DNA of 48,731 bases from the IMG/VR virus record IMGVR_UViG_3300031952_000028, positions 1-48,731 of that record; one strand, written 5' to 3'. The notes under the pieces are model-generated. The model was given only the letters and a program-made list of their open reading frames with translations, was not told the DNA's origin and did not search any database. The stretch comes from a virus. Of this stretch, positions 1-6,191 are shown piece after piece. Every line of letters starts with the position of its first letter. The first letter of the stretch is position 1. The translations under genes and the position numbers were made by a program.

Positions 1-43
1 CCTCGGCGGTCCGTATCACTAAAATGCCCAAACAGGACCCAAG

Positions 44-164
44 TTATCCACAGGTTGAAACTCCGCACCAGTTGCGGCCTGACAGCCCTTGCCTAAAAGT
101 TATCCACAGTTTATCCACAAGATATTCACATACTTATCCACAGTTTATCCACAGTTTATCCACA
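44..164 (+). other. DnaA-box array, candidate replication origin
   Basis: Six perfect TTATCCACA nonamers, the consensus DnaA box, lie on the same strand at 44-52, 100-108, 111-119, 134-142, 145-153 and 156-164. An 8-of-9 match (ATATTCACA) at 122-130 fills the gap. From 100 on, the starts run 100, 111, 122, 134, 145, 156, close to one box per DNA helical turn. An A+T-rich stretch follows and then the ParB-like gene. The likely role is host-DnaA binding, either as an origin or as a titration site; the sequence alone cannot separate these. Confidence 0.85.
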
Positions 165-240
165 GGGTAAAATAATCATTCCATCGATCACCTTAACAAC
201 CACTTCTTTTAAGATGATCGAAAATAAATGAAAATAGGAG

Positions 241-274
241 TTGACATTAATGTATAGAATGTATATAATGTATA
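241..274 (+). promoter_or_regulatory. Consensus sigma70 promoter with tandem 9-bp operator
   Basis: A perfect -35 TTGACA (241-246), a 17-bp spacer and a perfect -10 TATAAT (264-269). Three tandem 9-mers, TAATGTATA, GAATGTATA and TAATGTATA (248-274), cover the spacer and the -10, so a bound protein would block RNA polymerase. The block 241-321 recurs at 932-1012 with one mismatch. The RHH protein encoded between the two copies is the obvious candidate ligand (inference). Confidence 0.85.
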
Positions 275-326
275 CAAAGGTCAGGGAAATTAAGAGAAAA
301 ACCATAAACCAAAAAGGAGAAGCGAT

Positions 327-728
327 ATGGCAAAAGAATGGAATTGGATAGATTATGACGACACTCCCGCTGCCAGCATCGAGCCTCTGCATGGAGTAAG
401 GGATAAAACAAAACTTAATAATATTATCGAAAGTATGAAAAAAGATGGATGGATAGGCAGGCCAATATTAATCGCTATGGGGTGTAATGGATTACAGGCA
501 TTAACAGGTAGTCATAGACTGGCAGCAGCCAAATCTCTCGATATGGATGCACTCACATACACGCTTGATGCGGAATTATTAGAAATGTATTGTGAAGAGA
601 AAGAACAAAATTTGGAGGATATTACATATTATGACGAAGTTAAAATGACGGAGGCACTGGGAGAGATCGGAGATCAAGTCGCAATAGAAATTTATCAGGC
701 AGAAACAGAAGAAAGTATGGAAGTATAG
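327..728 (+). CDS. ParB-like N-terminal-domain protein
   Basis: A 133-residue protein made of little more than a ParB/Srx-type N-terminal domain. Near residue 65 it has the family signature LTGSHRLAAA (G-x-HR-x-x-A), preceded by a short helix and strand with GRPILI. It lacks the HTH and dimerisation domains of a full partition protein, so it may be a small CTPase-like or nuclease-like phage ParB relative rather than a true centromere binder. An AAGGAG ribosome-binding site lies 7 nt before the ATG. It is the first gene after the DnaA boxes and is followed by an RHH gene, a plasmid-like arrangement. Glu-rich C-terminus. Function is inferred from domain and context. Confidence 0.75.
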   Translation: MAKEWNWIDYDDTPAASIEPLHGVRDKTKLNNIIESMKKDGWIGRPILIAMGCNGLQALTGSHRLAAAKSLDMDALTYTLDAELLEMYCEEKEQNLEDITYYDEVKMTEALGEIGDQVAIEIYQAETEESMEV

Positions 729-761
729 ATAACTAATTTTTTCCTTCTCATGGAGAAATAA

Positions 762-935
762 ATGAAAAAACGAGACAACACGATTGAGATCCGAATCAGG
801 GTAGCAATCGAGACCAAAAATGAGTTCCAGAATGTTTGTTTTTTGAATGGAAAAAAAACTATGACTTCGGTCATTGAGGAATTAATAAAGGGTTTCATCC
901 AGGAAAAAAGTAAAATAAATAAAAATAACTCTTGA
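762..935 (+). CDS. Ribbon-helix-helix (CopG/Arc-like) DNA-binding protein
   Basis: A 57-residue gene with GGAG 6 nt before the ATG. The protein opens with an alternating strand (TIEIRIRVAIE), then helix 1 (TKNEFQNVCFLNG), a turn and helix 2 (MTSVIEELIKGFI), the classic ribbon-helix-helix layout of plasmid and phage repressors. RHH dimers bind short tandem or inverted DNA repeats. The gene sits between two identical promoters that each carry three 9-bp repeats, and its stop codon overlaps the -35 of the second. Autoregulation of its own and the neighbouring promoter is therefore likely (inference). Stop codon at 933-935. Confidence 0.8.
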   Translation: MKKRDNTIEIRIRVAIETKNEFQNVCFLNGKKTMTSVIEELIKGFIQEKSKINKNNS

Positions 936-965
936 CATTAATGTATAGAATGTATATAATGTATA
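932..965 (+). promoter_or_regulatory. Second copy of the sigma70 promoter/operator
   Basis: -35 TTGACA at 932-937, 17-bp spacer, -10 TATAAT at 955-960, and the same three 9-mers at 939-965. The whole 932-1012 block matches 241-321 with one substitution, including the leader and AAAAAGGAGAA ribosome-binding site. It drives the gene at 1017 and should be co-regulated with the ParB-like promoter. Confidence 0.85.
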
Positions 966-1016
966 CAAAGGTCAGGGAAATTAAGAGAGAAACCATAAAC
1001 CAAAAAGGAGAAAATC

Positions 1017-1301
1017 ATGACATTACAAGAAATGCTTAATAAGGAAATTCCAACATTAGGATACTCTGATACCAATTTCGGGGATGATAATCAAAATGAT
1101 CCGGTTGTGTTGGAGTATTCACAGGAGACTCCATTATTAAAAGTATATTCGGTCCCCTCTATTTCTTATTATGTTGTTATCGGATCTTTTGGCTATTCGA
1201 TTTGCGACGGAGTTGAAGACATGGTAGATGCCGTCAAAAAAATGGATATCCTGGAAAATATTACCGAATTTGCCCGTCGATGGGGCATTCAGTCCCTGTG
1301 A
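1017..1301 (+). CDS. Hypothetical small phage protein
   Basis: A 94-residue protein that I do not recognise. It is mildly acidic, has a central stretch likely to form strands (LLKVYSVPSISYYVVIGSFG) and a C-terminal helix with a WGIQSL end. The start is well supported: AAGGAG lies 8 nt upstream in a leader identical to that of the ParB-like gene. Because it has its own copy of the operator-bearing promoter, it is probably made under the same conditions as the ParB-like and RHH proteins. No membrane segment or catalytic motif is visible. Confidence 0.7.
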   Translation: MTLQEMLNKEIPTLGYSDTNFGDDNQNDPVVLEYSQETPLLKVYSVPSISYYVVIGSFGYSICDGVEDMVDAVKKMDILENITEFARRWGIQSL

Positions 1302-1403
1302 CATGAGAGAGGAAATTGCTAAAACGAGGAATTAAAAAAGCATGACGTGTACAATCCAACTGCACTTCCCTTTCCGGGAAGGATACCGATTTTTTAGGTC
1401 ATT

Positions 1404-1425
1404 AGCCCTGGCTAGCCCCAGGGCT
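1404..1425 (+). terminator. GC-rich hairpin, candidate terminator
   Basis: A perfect 8-bp stem, AGCCCTGG with CCAGGGCT, around a 6-nt loop, followed on the plus strand by TTTCCTTTCC. It would end the plus-strand ParB/RHH module facing the leftward operon. The downstream T-tract is imperfect. A weaker hairpin (CTTCCC/GGGAAG, 1365-1381) with a later T-run lies just before it. Confidence 0.5.
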
Positions 1426-1507
1426 TTCCTTTCCCCACCCTCCGCCCCCGAAAACCGTAAAAATGTTCAGATCGTCTTTTGGCTTGTTTTCGATCCTCAT
1501 CGCTCAT
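1412..1507 (-). CDS. Candidate 31-residue basic small protein
   Basis: A short ORF with a strong Shine-Dalgarno GGAGG 7 nt before its ATG (1507-1505). The product is very basic: acidic only at the start (MSDEDR), then many Lys/Arg and a Gly-rich tail (FRGRRVGKGKPWG). It lies 30 bp beyond the last recognised leftward gene and would be its last cistron. Its stop codon falls in the loop of the hairpin at 1404-1425. Good ribosome-binding site but little protein evidence; it could be chance. Confidence 0.4.
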   Translation of the reverse strand: MSDEDRKQAKRRSEHFYGFRGRRVGKGKPWG

Positions 1508-1536
1508 CGCATCACCTCCCTTCATGCGATCATTAT

Positions 1537-1869
1537 TTAACCTATTATTTTTATGATTTCTTCCAACCTTTCCAGCGGAAACGCTGTTAAATCAACATGT
1601 TGAATTTTATAGATAAGATTTTTTCTTTCAGCTTCCTTTTTATTTTCCTCAATTTCCTCTTCTATCTCCGGCGTGAGGCATCGCAGATATTGAGATCCCT
1701 GCCATTTGTCAATTCTCCCCACTCTCTCTCCGTCGATCTTTCTAAATTTACTAATTCCAATAATTACCTGAGTTTTAGTAATTTTATCAACTTTTATCTT
1801 CTTCCATCCCCTTCCGGGCAGGGACATCGCCACCACGTCACCCACTTTGATTTTGTCTAATTCGCTCAT
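1537..1869 (-). CDS. Hypothetical early phage protein with beta-barrel-like N-terminus
   Basis: A 110-residue protein. I take the ATG at 1869 because it overlaps the upstream stop by 4 bp (ATGA), the normal coupling in this operon; a longer ORF reaches 1893. The N-terminal half (IKVGDVVAMSLPGRGWKKI, then VDKITKTQVIIG) reads as a small beta-barrel of the SH3/KOW kind. The C-terminal half is charged and helical (EIEEEIEENKKEAERKN). Similar small proteins occur in phage early regions, but I cannot assign a function. Confidence 0.65.
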   Translation of the reverse strand: MSELDKIKVGDVVAMSLPGRGWKKIKVDKITKTQVIIGISKFRKIDGERVGRIDKWQGSQYLRCLTPEIEEEIEENKKEAERKNLIYKIQHVDLTAFPLERLEEIIKIIG

Positions 1870-2249
1870 GACATCACCGCTTCCCTGGTCCACCGGCCAT
1901 CAGCCTCGTGATAATAATATGCCCAGCGCATCCAGGGGAACATCGCAGCGGCCACTTTCATCTTAACCGCCGCATCATCCCTCTTGCTCGTCCATTGTTT
2001 TTTATACACCTTCCCGCTTTTTGATCGTACCATCTTGGCCATACCTCTGGCCTTCACGTCTACCAGCTCGAAGTGGTCAGGATACACGATCATAAAATCA
2101 GGTGTATATGTCGTTCGGTCTGCAAGTCGGAAGATCCATGATTCAAAAGCCCAGTCGAGGATTTCCTTTTCCAGCTTTTTGGCCTGCAGGAGCCAAGCAA
2201 ACTCCTCCTCGATAGAGTTCATTTTATTTTCCGGCTTTATTGGCACCAT
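1866..2249 (-). CDS. DUF1064-like PD-(D/E)XK nuclease
   Basis: A 127-residue protein. The core shows RLADRTTYTPDFMIVYP followed by ELVDVKARG, the PD...(D/E)xK arrangement of the DUF1064/VRR-NUC-type nuclease superfamily; a WxSKRDDAAVKMKVAAAMFP helix follows as in that family. Such phage proteins are taken to be structure-specific endonucleases for recombination intermediates. GGAG 5 nt before the ATG at 2249 supports this start, which overlaps the sigma-factor gene end by 13 bp. The catalytic acid and lysine appear intact. Family assignment is from memory of the motif pattern. Confidence 0.75.
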   Translation of the reverse strand: MVPIKPENKMNSIEEEFAWLLQAKKLEKEILDWAFESWIFRLADRTTYTPDFMIVYPDHFELVDVKARGMAKMVRSKSGKVYKKQWTSKRDDAAVKMKVAAAMFPWMRWAYYYHEADGRWTREAVMS

Positions 2250-3013
2250 AACATCTCCAATTCTTTACTTTTTTTCAATTTACGAAGAGCTTTTGCTTCG
2301 ATCTGGCGCACCCTCTCCCTGGTAATACCAAATTTTTTCCCGATCATTTCAAGCGTCTGTTCTTCGCCTGTTTCGAGGCCAAATCTTTTATACAACACTT
2401 CTTTCTCACGATCTGTCAATTTTTTTATAACTTCAGCAATTTTTTTATTTATTTCTTCATTACAGATGATTTCTAAAAAATTATCATTACTTTTTAATGT
2501 TTCAGAAAAAATAATTTCGGTTCCCTGAATAAACTCTTCCAGGGAATGAATTCTTTTCGATATCTTCAGGAGATTGATAATTTTATCAGTTTTGAAGCCG
2601 GTCAAAATTTCAACCTCTGAAATATCAGGTTCCCGATTAAATTTTTTCGTAAAGAATTTAACAGCCCTTTTTACTTTAGATAATTGATCGTAAACATGAC
2701 TAGGCATCCGGATACATCGACTTTTATTATTAATAGCCCGCTGGATAATCTGTCTGATCCACCAGATAGCATAGGTACTGAATTTGTTTCCCTGGCTGCA
2801 ATCAAACCGTTCCATCGCTGTAATCAGACCAAAAACACCCTCCTGAATCATATCCTCAAAATCAAGCCCTGCCTCAGTACAATGATAAAATCTTTTTACT
2901 ACGCTGACGATCAGGCCCATATTAGCTTTGATAAATTCTTCCCTGGCCGCTTGGTCGCCGGATTGAAGCCGTTCGATGAGTGATTTTTCTTCTTCCGATG
3001 ATAATAGTTTCAT
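2237..3013 (-). CDS. Phage-encoded sigma70-family factor
   Basis: A 258-residue sigma factor without region 1.1. Region 2 spans about residues 25-95, with the -10-reading helix NKFSTYAIWWIRQIIQRAI (76-94). Region 3 runs about 100-160, and region 4.2 lies at 220-246 with the HTH TLEMIGKKFGITRERVRQIE. The layout is that of group 2/3 primary-like factors rather than ECF. It should redirect host RNA polymerase core, perhaps to middle or late phage promoters. Unlike its neighbours it lacks a good ribosome-binding site: only AAGG 14 nt upstream, right after a pentamer array. Translation may therefore be weak or controlled. Confidence 0.92.
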   Translation of the reverse strand: MKLLSSEEEKSLIERLQSGDQAAREEFIKANMGLIVSVVKRFYHCTEAGLDFEDMIQEGVFGLITAMERFDCSQGNKFSTYAIWWIRQIIQRAINNKSRCIRMPSHVYDQLSKVKRAVKFFTKKFNREPDISEVEILTGFKTDKIINLLKISKRIHSLEEFIQGTEIIFSETLKSNDNFLEIICNEEINKKIAEVIKKLTDREKEVLYKRFGLETGEEQTLEMIGKKFGITRERVRQIEAKALRKLKKSKELEMLWCQ

Positions 3014-3029
3014 GATATTTAAAATAACC

Positions 3030-3109
3030 TTGCCATGCCTTGCCTCGCCGTGCCGTGCCTTGCCAAGCCAAGCCTAGCCTCGCCGGGCCACGCGAGGCCT
3101 TGCCTCGCC
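3030..3109. repeat. Degenerate pentanucleotide array 1 (NNGCC x16)
   Basis: Sixteen 5-bp units of the form NNGCC (GGCNN on the transcribed minus strand); one unit deviates (ACGCG) and a partial unit follows. The dinucleotides run TT AT TT TC GT GT TT AA AA TA TC GG, one deviant, AG TT TC. It sits between the gene at 3141-3668 and the sigma gene, and is joined on its sigma side to the minus-strand string GGCAAGGTTATTTTAA, shared with arrays 2 and 3. Confidence 0.9.
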
Positions 3110-3111
3110 TG

Positions 3112-3137
3112 GCATTACCATCTTCCGATGGTAATGC
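3112..3137 (-). other. Perfect 10-bp hairpin between cistrons
   Basis: GCATTACCAT and ATGGTAATGC form an uninterrupted stem around the 6-nt loop CTTCCG (plus-strand sense). It begins 3 nt after the upstream stop codon and abuts pentamer array 1. There is no T-tract, so it is more likely an mRNA processing or stability element than a terminator. Confidence 0.6.
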
Positions 3138-3140
3138 AAT

Positions 3141-3668
3141 TTAAGAAAAAAGCTTAGCTTCGAGACCTGCTAATTCTTCTTTCATTTTCTTGATAGCCAG
3201 TAAGCTTTCCTCTTGCCTGGCAATCGCTTCCTTTGATTTTTTTAACCCTGAGATTGCCTTACCTTCGATTACATTGAGACCGGAAGTGACTCTGTTCATA
3301 AGATGAACCATGTCTTTTTTTTGCTCAGCGGTCAGATTTTTGATATCGAGACCTCCAAGCTCTGTCTTGCAAAATTTAAGCTGATTACCTGCCTTTTTCT
3401 TGTGACCGGCAGCATGGATTATCTGGATATCGTTACAGGATATTTTGTATCCTTCCATCCAGACGTTGACAAGAATATTTTTGTTTTCCTTTATGAGCTG
3501 CCTGTTAACGGTATAGATAATATTTCTATCATTTCTGACATCAAATCCGATTATGGATTTAATGCTATCCCAGGCAAACATATCGCCCACGGCTGATTCT
3601 TTTACTACCTTATACAATGCTTTCCATTGAGGACAATTATCCTCAATCATTGTTTGTAACAATGCCAT
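3141..3668 (-). CDS. Hypothetical early phage protein, C-terminal coiled coil
   Basis: A 175-residue protein. The open frame continues upstream into the pentamer array, giving a spurious Arg/Gly-rich N-terminus. The real start is the ATG at 3668, preceded by GGAGG with 7-nt spacing. The N-terminal half contains VGDMFAWDSIKSIIGFDVR; the middle has HAAGHKKKAGNQL; residues about 110-175 are helical and charged (KKSKEAIARQEESLLAIKK), a probable coiled coil. I do not recognise the family. Its place between replication helicase and sigma factor suggests an early role, possibly DNA binding (inference). Confidence 0.7.
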   Translation of the reverse strand: MALLQTMIEDNCPQWKALYKVVKESAVGDMFAWDSIKSIIGFDVRNDRNIIYTVNRQLIKENKNILVNVWMEGYKISCNDIQIIHAAGHKKKAGNQLKFCKTELGGLDIKNLTAEQKKDMVHLMNRVTSGLNVIEGKAISGLKKSKEAIARQEESLLAIKKMKEELAGLEAKLFS

Positions 3669-3701
3669 GATTAATCCTCCTTTGAGTAAATTAAAATAAC
3701 C

Positions 3702-3781
3702 TTGCCTCGCCCCGCCTTGCCTAGCCTCGCCTTGCCCCGCCTGGCCTCGCCATGCCTTGCCTCGCCTCGCCAAGCCTAGCC
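3702..3781. repeat. Degenerate pentanucleotide array 2 (NNGCC x16)
   Basis: Sixteen perfect NNGCC units: TT TC CC TT TA TC TT CC TG TC AT TT TC TC AA TA. GCC is invariant and only the dinucleotide varies. On the minus strand it lies directly upstream of the ribosome-binding site of the 3141-3668 gene, after the shared junction GGCAAGGTTATTTTAA. Confidence 0.92.
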
Positions 3782-3794
3782 ACGAAATAAAATA

Positions 3795-4394
3795 TTAGCA
3801 AATTTTGAAATTTTCAAGCTCAAATTGCCCGAACTTGCCTGGCTTCGGGCTTCCCGGACGCCATTCCATAAGGCCCTCTTTGTCACCGGCCTTTATTAAT
3901 AATTCTTCTAACGTTTTCTTGTTGATTATTTTGTCATAAACTTTGATTCTGAACTTAACGCACCATCCAGCAGGAAGACAGACACGGGTTCTGGTTACCC
4001 GTGACTTACCAATTACTACCGCACATGAAAATAGCCAATCATTTTTCTTGATATCATTTATAAAAACAAAATTATTATTGAATAATAAATAACTCTCAAA
4101 TCCTTCGTATCCATCACCAATGATATCAGCTCCGGGAGTAATAATTTTTGATAGAAAATTCTTCCCTATCTTCGTTCCTGGCGATGCATCCCTTAGCATT
4201 GCCTCAAGGTTAAGTGCAGGGATTACCAATTTTGTCTTATCTTCCTTGCTTGTGTAGATTGTGGTAAGCCATTCGTCGCCATAATCGGTTTCTTTGTCTG
4301 TTTTTTTATTGGTTTCGATTATTCCGCACTTATGGATAAGTAAAGAAGTTATTCCCCTTAATTCTACACTTGCCGTATAAATAACTTGCTTCAT
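3795..4394 (-). CDS. Hypothetical protein, possible RAMP/Cas7-like fold
   Basis: A 199-residue protein with GGAGG 6 nt before its ATG. It starts with a strand and turn (ASVELRGITSLLIHK), has VIPALNLEAMLRDAS near residue 60, a basic strand VVIGKSRVTRTRVCLPAGW and a glycine-rich end MEWRPGSPKPGKFGQFEL. A 'promote to the pocket' segment plus a C-terminal glycine loop resembles RAMP-type RNA-binding proteins and a set of phage proteins of unknown role. This is a weak resemblance from reading, not a proven homology. It is flanked on both sides by pentamer arrays, so an RNA-binding role would be attractive but is unsupported. Confidence 0.6.
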   Translation of the reverse strand: MKQVIYTASVELRGITSLLIHKCGIIETNKKTDKETDYGDEWLTTIYTSKEDKTKLVIPALNLEAMLRDASPGTKIGKNFLSKIITPGADIIGDGYEGFESYLLFNNNFVFINDIKKNDWLFSCAVVIGKSRVTRTRVCLPAGWCVKFRIKVYDKIINKKTLEELLIKAGDKEGLMEWRPGSPKPGKFGQFELENFKIC

Positions 4395-4427
4395 GAAATA
4401 CCTCCTTTAAGTAAAATTAAAATAACC

Positions 4428-4527
4428 TTGCCTCGCCCCGCCTTGCCTTGCCTCGCCGTGCCGTGCCTTGCCAAGCCGGGCCACGCCTGGCCTTGCCTGG
4501 CCTTGCCCCGCCATGCCTTGCCTCGCC
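4428..4527. repeat. Degenerate pentanucleotide array 3 (NNGCC x20)
   Basis: Twenty perfect NNGCC units: TT TC CC TT TT TC GT GT TT AA GG AC TG TT TG TT CC AT TT TC. The run TC GT GT TT AA is shared with array 1, so the arrays are related by duplication. Same minus-strand junction GGCAAGGTTATTTTAA before the ribosome-binding site of the 3795-4394 gene. Confidence 0.92.
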
Positions 4528-4549
4528 ATGATAAAATTTTATATCATCT

Positions 4550-6181
4550 TCATCCCACCGCGGACAATTGCCGGTTAACCCTCTTTGCATTCTTCTTAGC
4601 AAAAAATTGCCCGATCAGATCTGTAGCATCTCCTTTACTGATGCCTTCCTGATATGCCCCAATTTTTTTAAGCAATTCGATTTGCTTCTCACTGGCCAAA
4701 ACCTTCCGCCATTTTGCATTTTTTGCCGCAAAGGTTCGCCCGCCATTCCTGCGGACGTAATCCTCGCACACACCTTGCCCGTAACCCAGATTAAGTGGCG
4801 TAGGGTGCAGCAACTCCGGCCCTGCATCCTTGCAGATCACGAACGCCTGAAAATGTCCGCCACCATCGGGCATCAAAATAGCATTCACTCCGGGAGACAC
4901 AGGTAAAACCCACTGCTGCCCATCAAAAATCCAACGGAATTGAGATTTGTTAAGTAAATCAAACTCCTCGATTGAGATAGGAGGCAGGTCAAAGGAGAGC
5001 TGCTCATAAGCTTTCTTTTTTTGGTCCTCTTTCTCCGGTTTCTTTTCCGGCTCTTTGAGCGTCTCAATAACCGATTTACCGTCCTGCATCCGGTCGCCGT
5101 CCCATCCGAGCAGATCAGGCAGGCCACAGATATCGTGCCTGTTATCGCAAAAATCAATTACTACGCAGTCAGTTTTTCCCGGATGCCGCCGGGTGCCCCT
5201 GCCTACACATTGAGTGTAAAGTGCCTGGCTCTTCGTAGGACGACACATCAGAACACACTCTATAGTCGGCTCGTCAAAGCCTTCAGTGAAGAGGGCACAG
5301 TTGGTTAATATCCTGATATCACCCCTGGAAAATGCTCGCAGCGCCTCCGCCCTCTCCTCCTCCGGAGTAAACCCGCTGAGCGCCTTTGCCTCGATGCCGT
5401 TTCCCCTGAATATCTCCGCCAGGTCCTCCGAGTGCTGAACATTGGCGCAGAAGGCAAGAGCTTTACGCCCTGGAGCGTGCTCCTGATAGCTCTTTATTAC
5501 CAACTCGTTTCGCTCTTTGGTATTGACAGCCTGGGCCAGTTGCGATTCGATGTAATCTCCACACCGGGTTCCAACCCTGGAGAGATCGGTCTCGGTCTGC
5601 GCCCGGTAGCCGCGGATATCAGACAGATATCCGGCGCGGATCATGGTCAGAATGCTCACCGAGTACACGATTTTTTGGAAAATATGGCCCAGGCCCAGGC
5701 CGTCCATCCGGCACGGAGTGGCAGTACAGCCGAATAGCACCCGGCGCGGATCATCTGAGCCAAAGCCCAAACCATCAATAATGTAACGATACGTATCACT
5801 TGCAGCGTGATGGCTCTCATCGACAACGAGCAGGCCGAAGCCCTCATCGAGGACCTGGCTTAATCGCCTTTTTCTTGAGAGCGTCTGGACCGAGGCACAA
5901 ACTACATTTTTATCGTGAAAGTCATTCTCTTTGCCCTTGACCACTCCGATTACTGCCTCCGGCCAGACCATCGAGACTTTATCCGCAGCCTGGCGGATCA
6001 ATTCGTCACGATGGGCCAGGATCAACGTTTTACGCCTCGATCTGCGGGCCATTTCGGAAAATATGATAGTCTTCCCACAGCCTGTGGGCAACACGGCCAG
6101 AATACGTGTCAAACCCTCGCGGGAGGCATTGCGAATTTCGGTAAGGGCATCTTCCTGATAATCCCTGAGTTGTATTGCCAT
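4550..6181 (-). CDS. SF2 DNA helicase (DEAD/DEAH type)
   Basis: A 543-residue superfamily 2 helicase. Motif I PTGCGKT lies at about 32-38, motif II DESH at 121-124, motif III GCTATP at 151-156 and motif VI QCVGRGTRR at 324-332, all intact. Residues beyond about 390 form a phage-type C-terminal extension with EFDLLNKSQFRWIFDGQQW. Such proteins unwind or remodel DNA and RNA at phage forks, and several phages encode one beside SSB, as here (10 bp from the SSB gene). It probably acts in origin opening or recombination-dependent replication (inference). Confidence 0.9.
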   Translation of the reverse strand: MAIQLRDYQEDALTEIRNASREGLTRILAVLPTGCGKTIIFSEMARRSRRKTLILAHRDELIRQAADKVSMVWPEAVIGVVKGKENDFHDKNVVCASVQTLSRKRRLSQVLDEGFGLLVVDESHHAASDTYRYIIDGLGFGSDDPRRVLFGCTATPCRMDGLGLGHIFQKIVYSVSILTMIRAGYLSDIRGYRAQTETDLSRVGTRCGDYIESQLAQAVNTKERNELVIKSYQEHAPGRKALAFCANVQHSEDLAEIFRGNGIEAKALSGFTPEEERAEALRAFSRGDIRILTNCALFTEGFDEPTIECVLMCRPTKSQALYTQCVGRGTRRHPGKTDCVVIDFCDNRHDICGLPDLLGWDGDRMQDGKSVIETLKEPEKKPEKEDQKKKAYEQLSFDLPPISIEEFDLLNKSQFRWIFDGQQWVLPVSPGVNAILMPDGGGHFQAFVICKDAGPELLHPTPLNLGYGQGVCEDYVRRNGGRTFAAKNAKWRKVLASEKQIELLKKIGAYQEGISKGDATDLIGQFFAKKNAKRVNRQLSAVG

Positions 6182-6191
6182 AATCTATTCC

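Noticed and set aside
3669-3773. N-terminal Arg/Gly-rich extension of the 3141-3668 protein through pentamer array 2
   Set aside because: It is translated repeat; a strong GGAGG precedes the ATG at 3668, and the same array lies outside genes elsewhere.
4417-4652. Open frames on both strands through pentamer array 3
   Set aside because: Period-5 repeats without stops keep frames open; no ribosome-binding site and no conserved residues.
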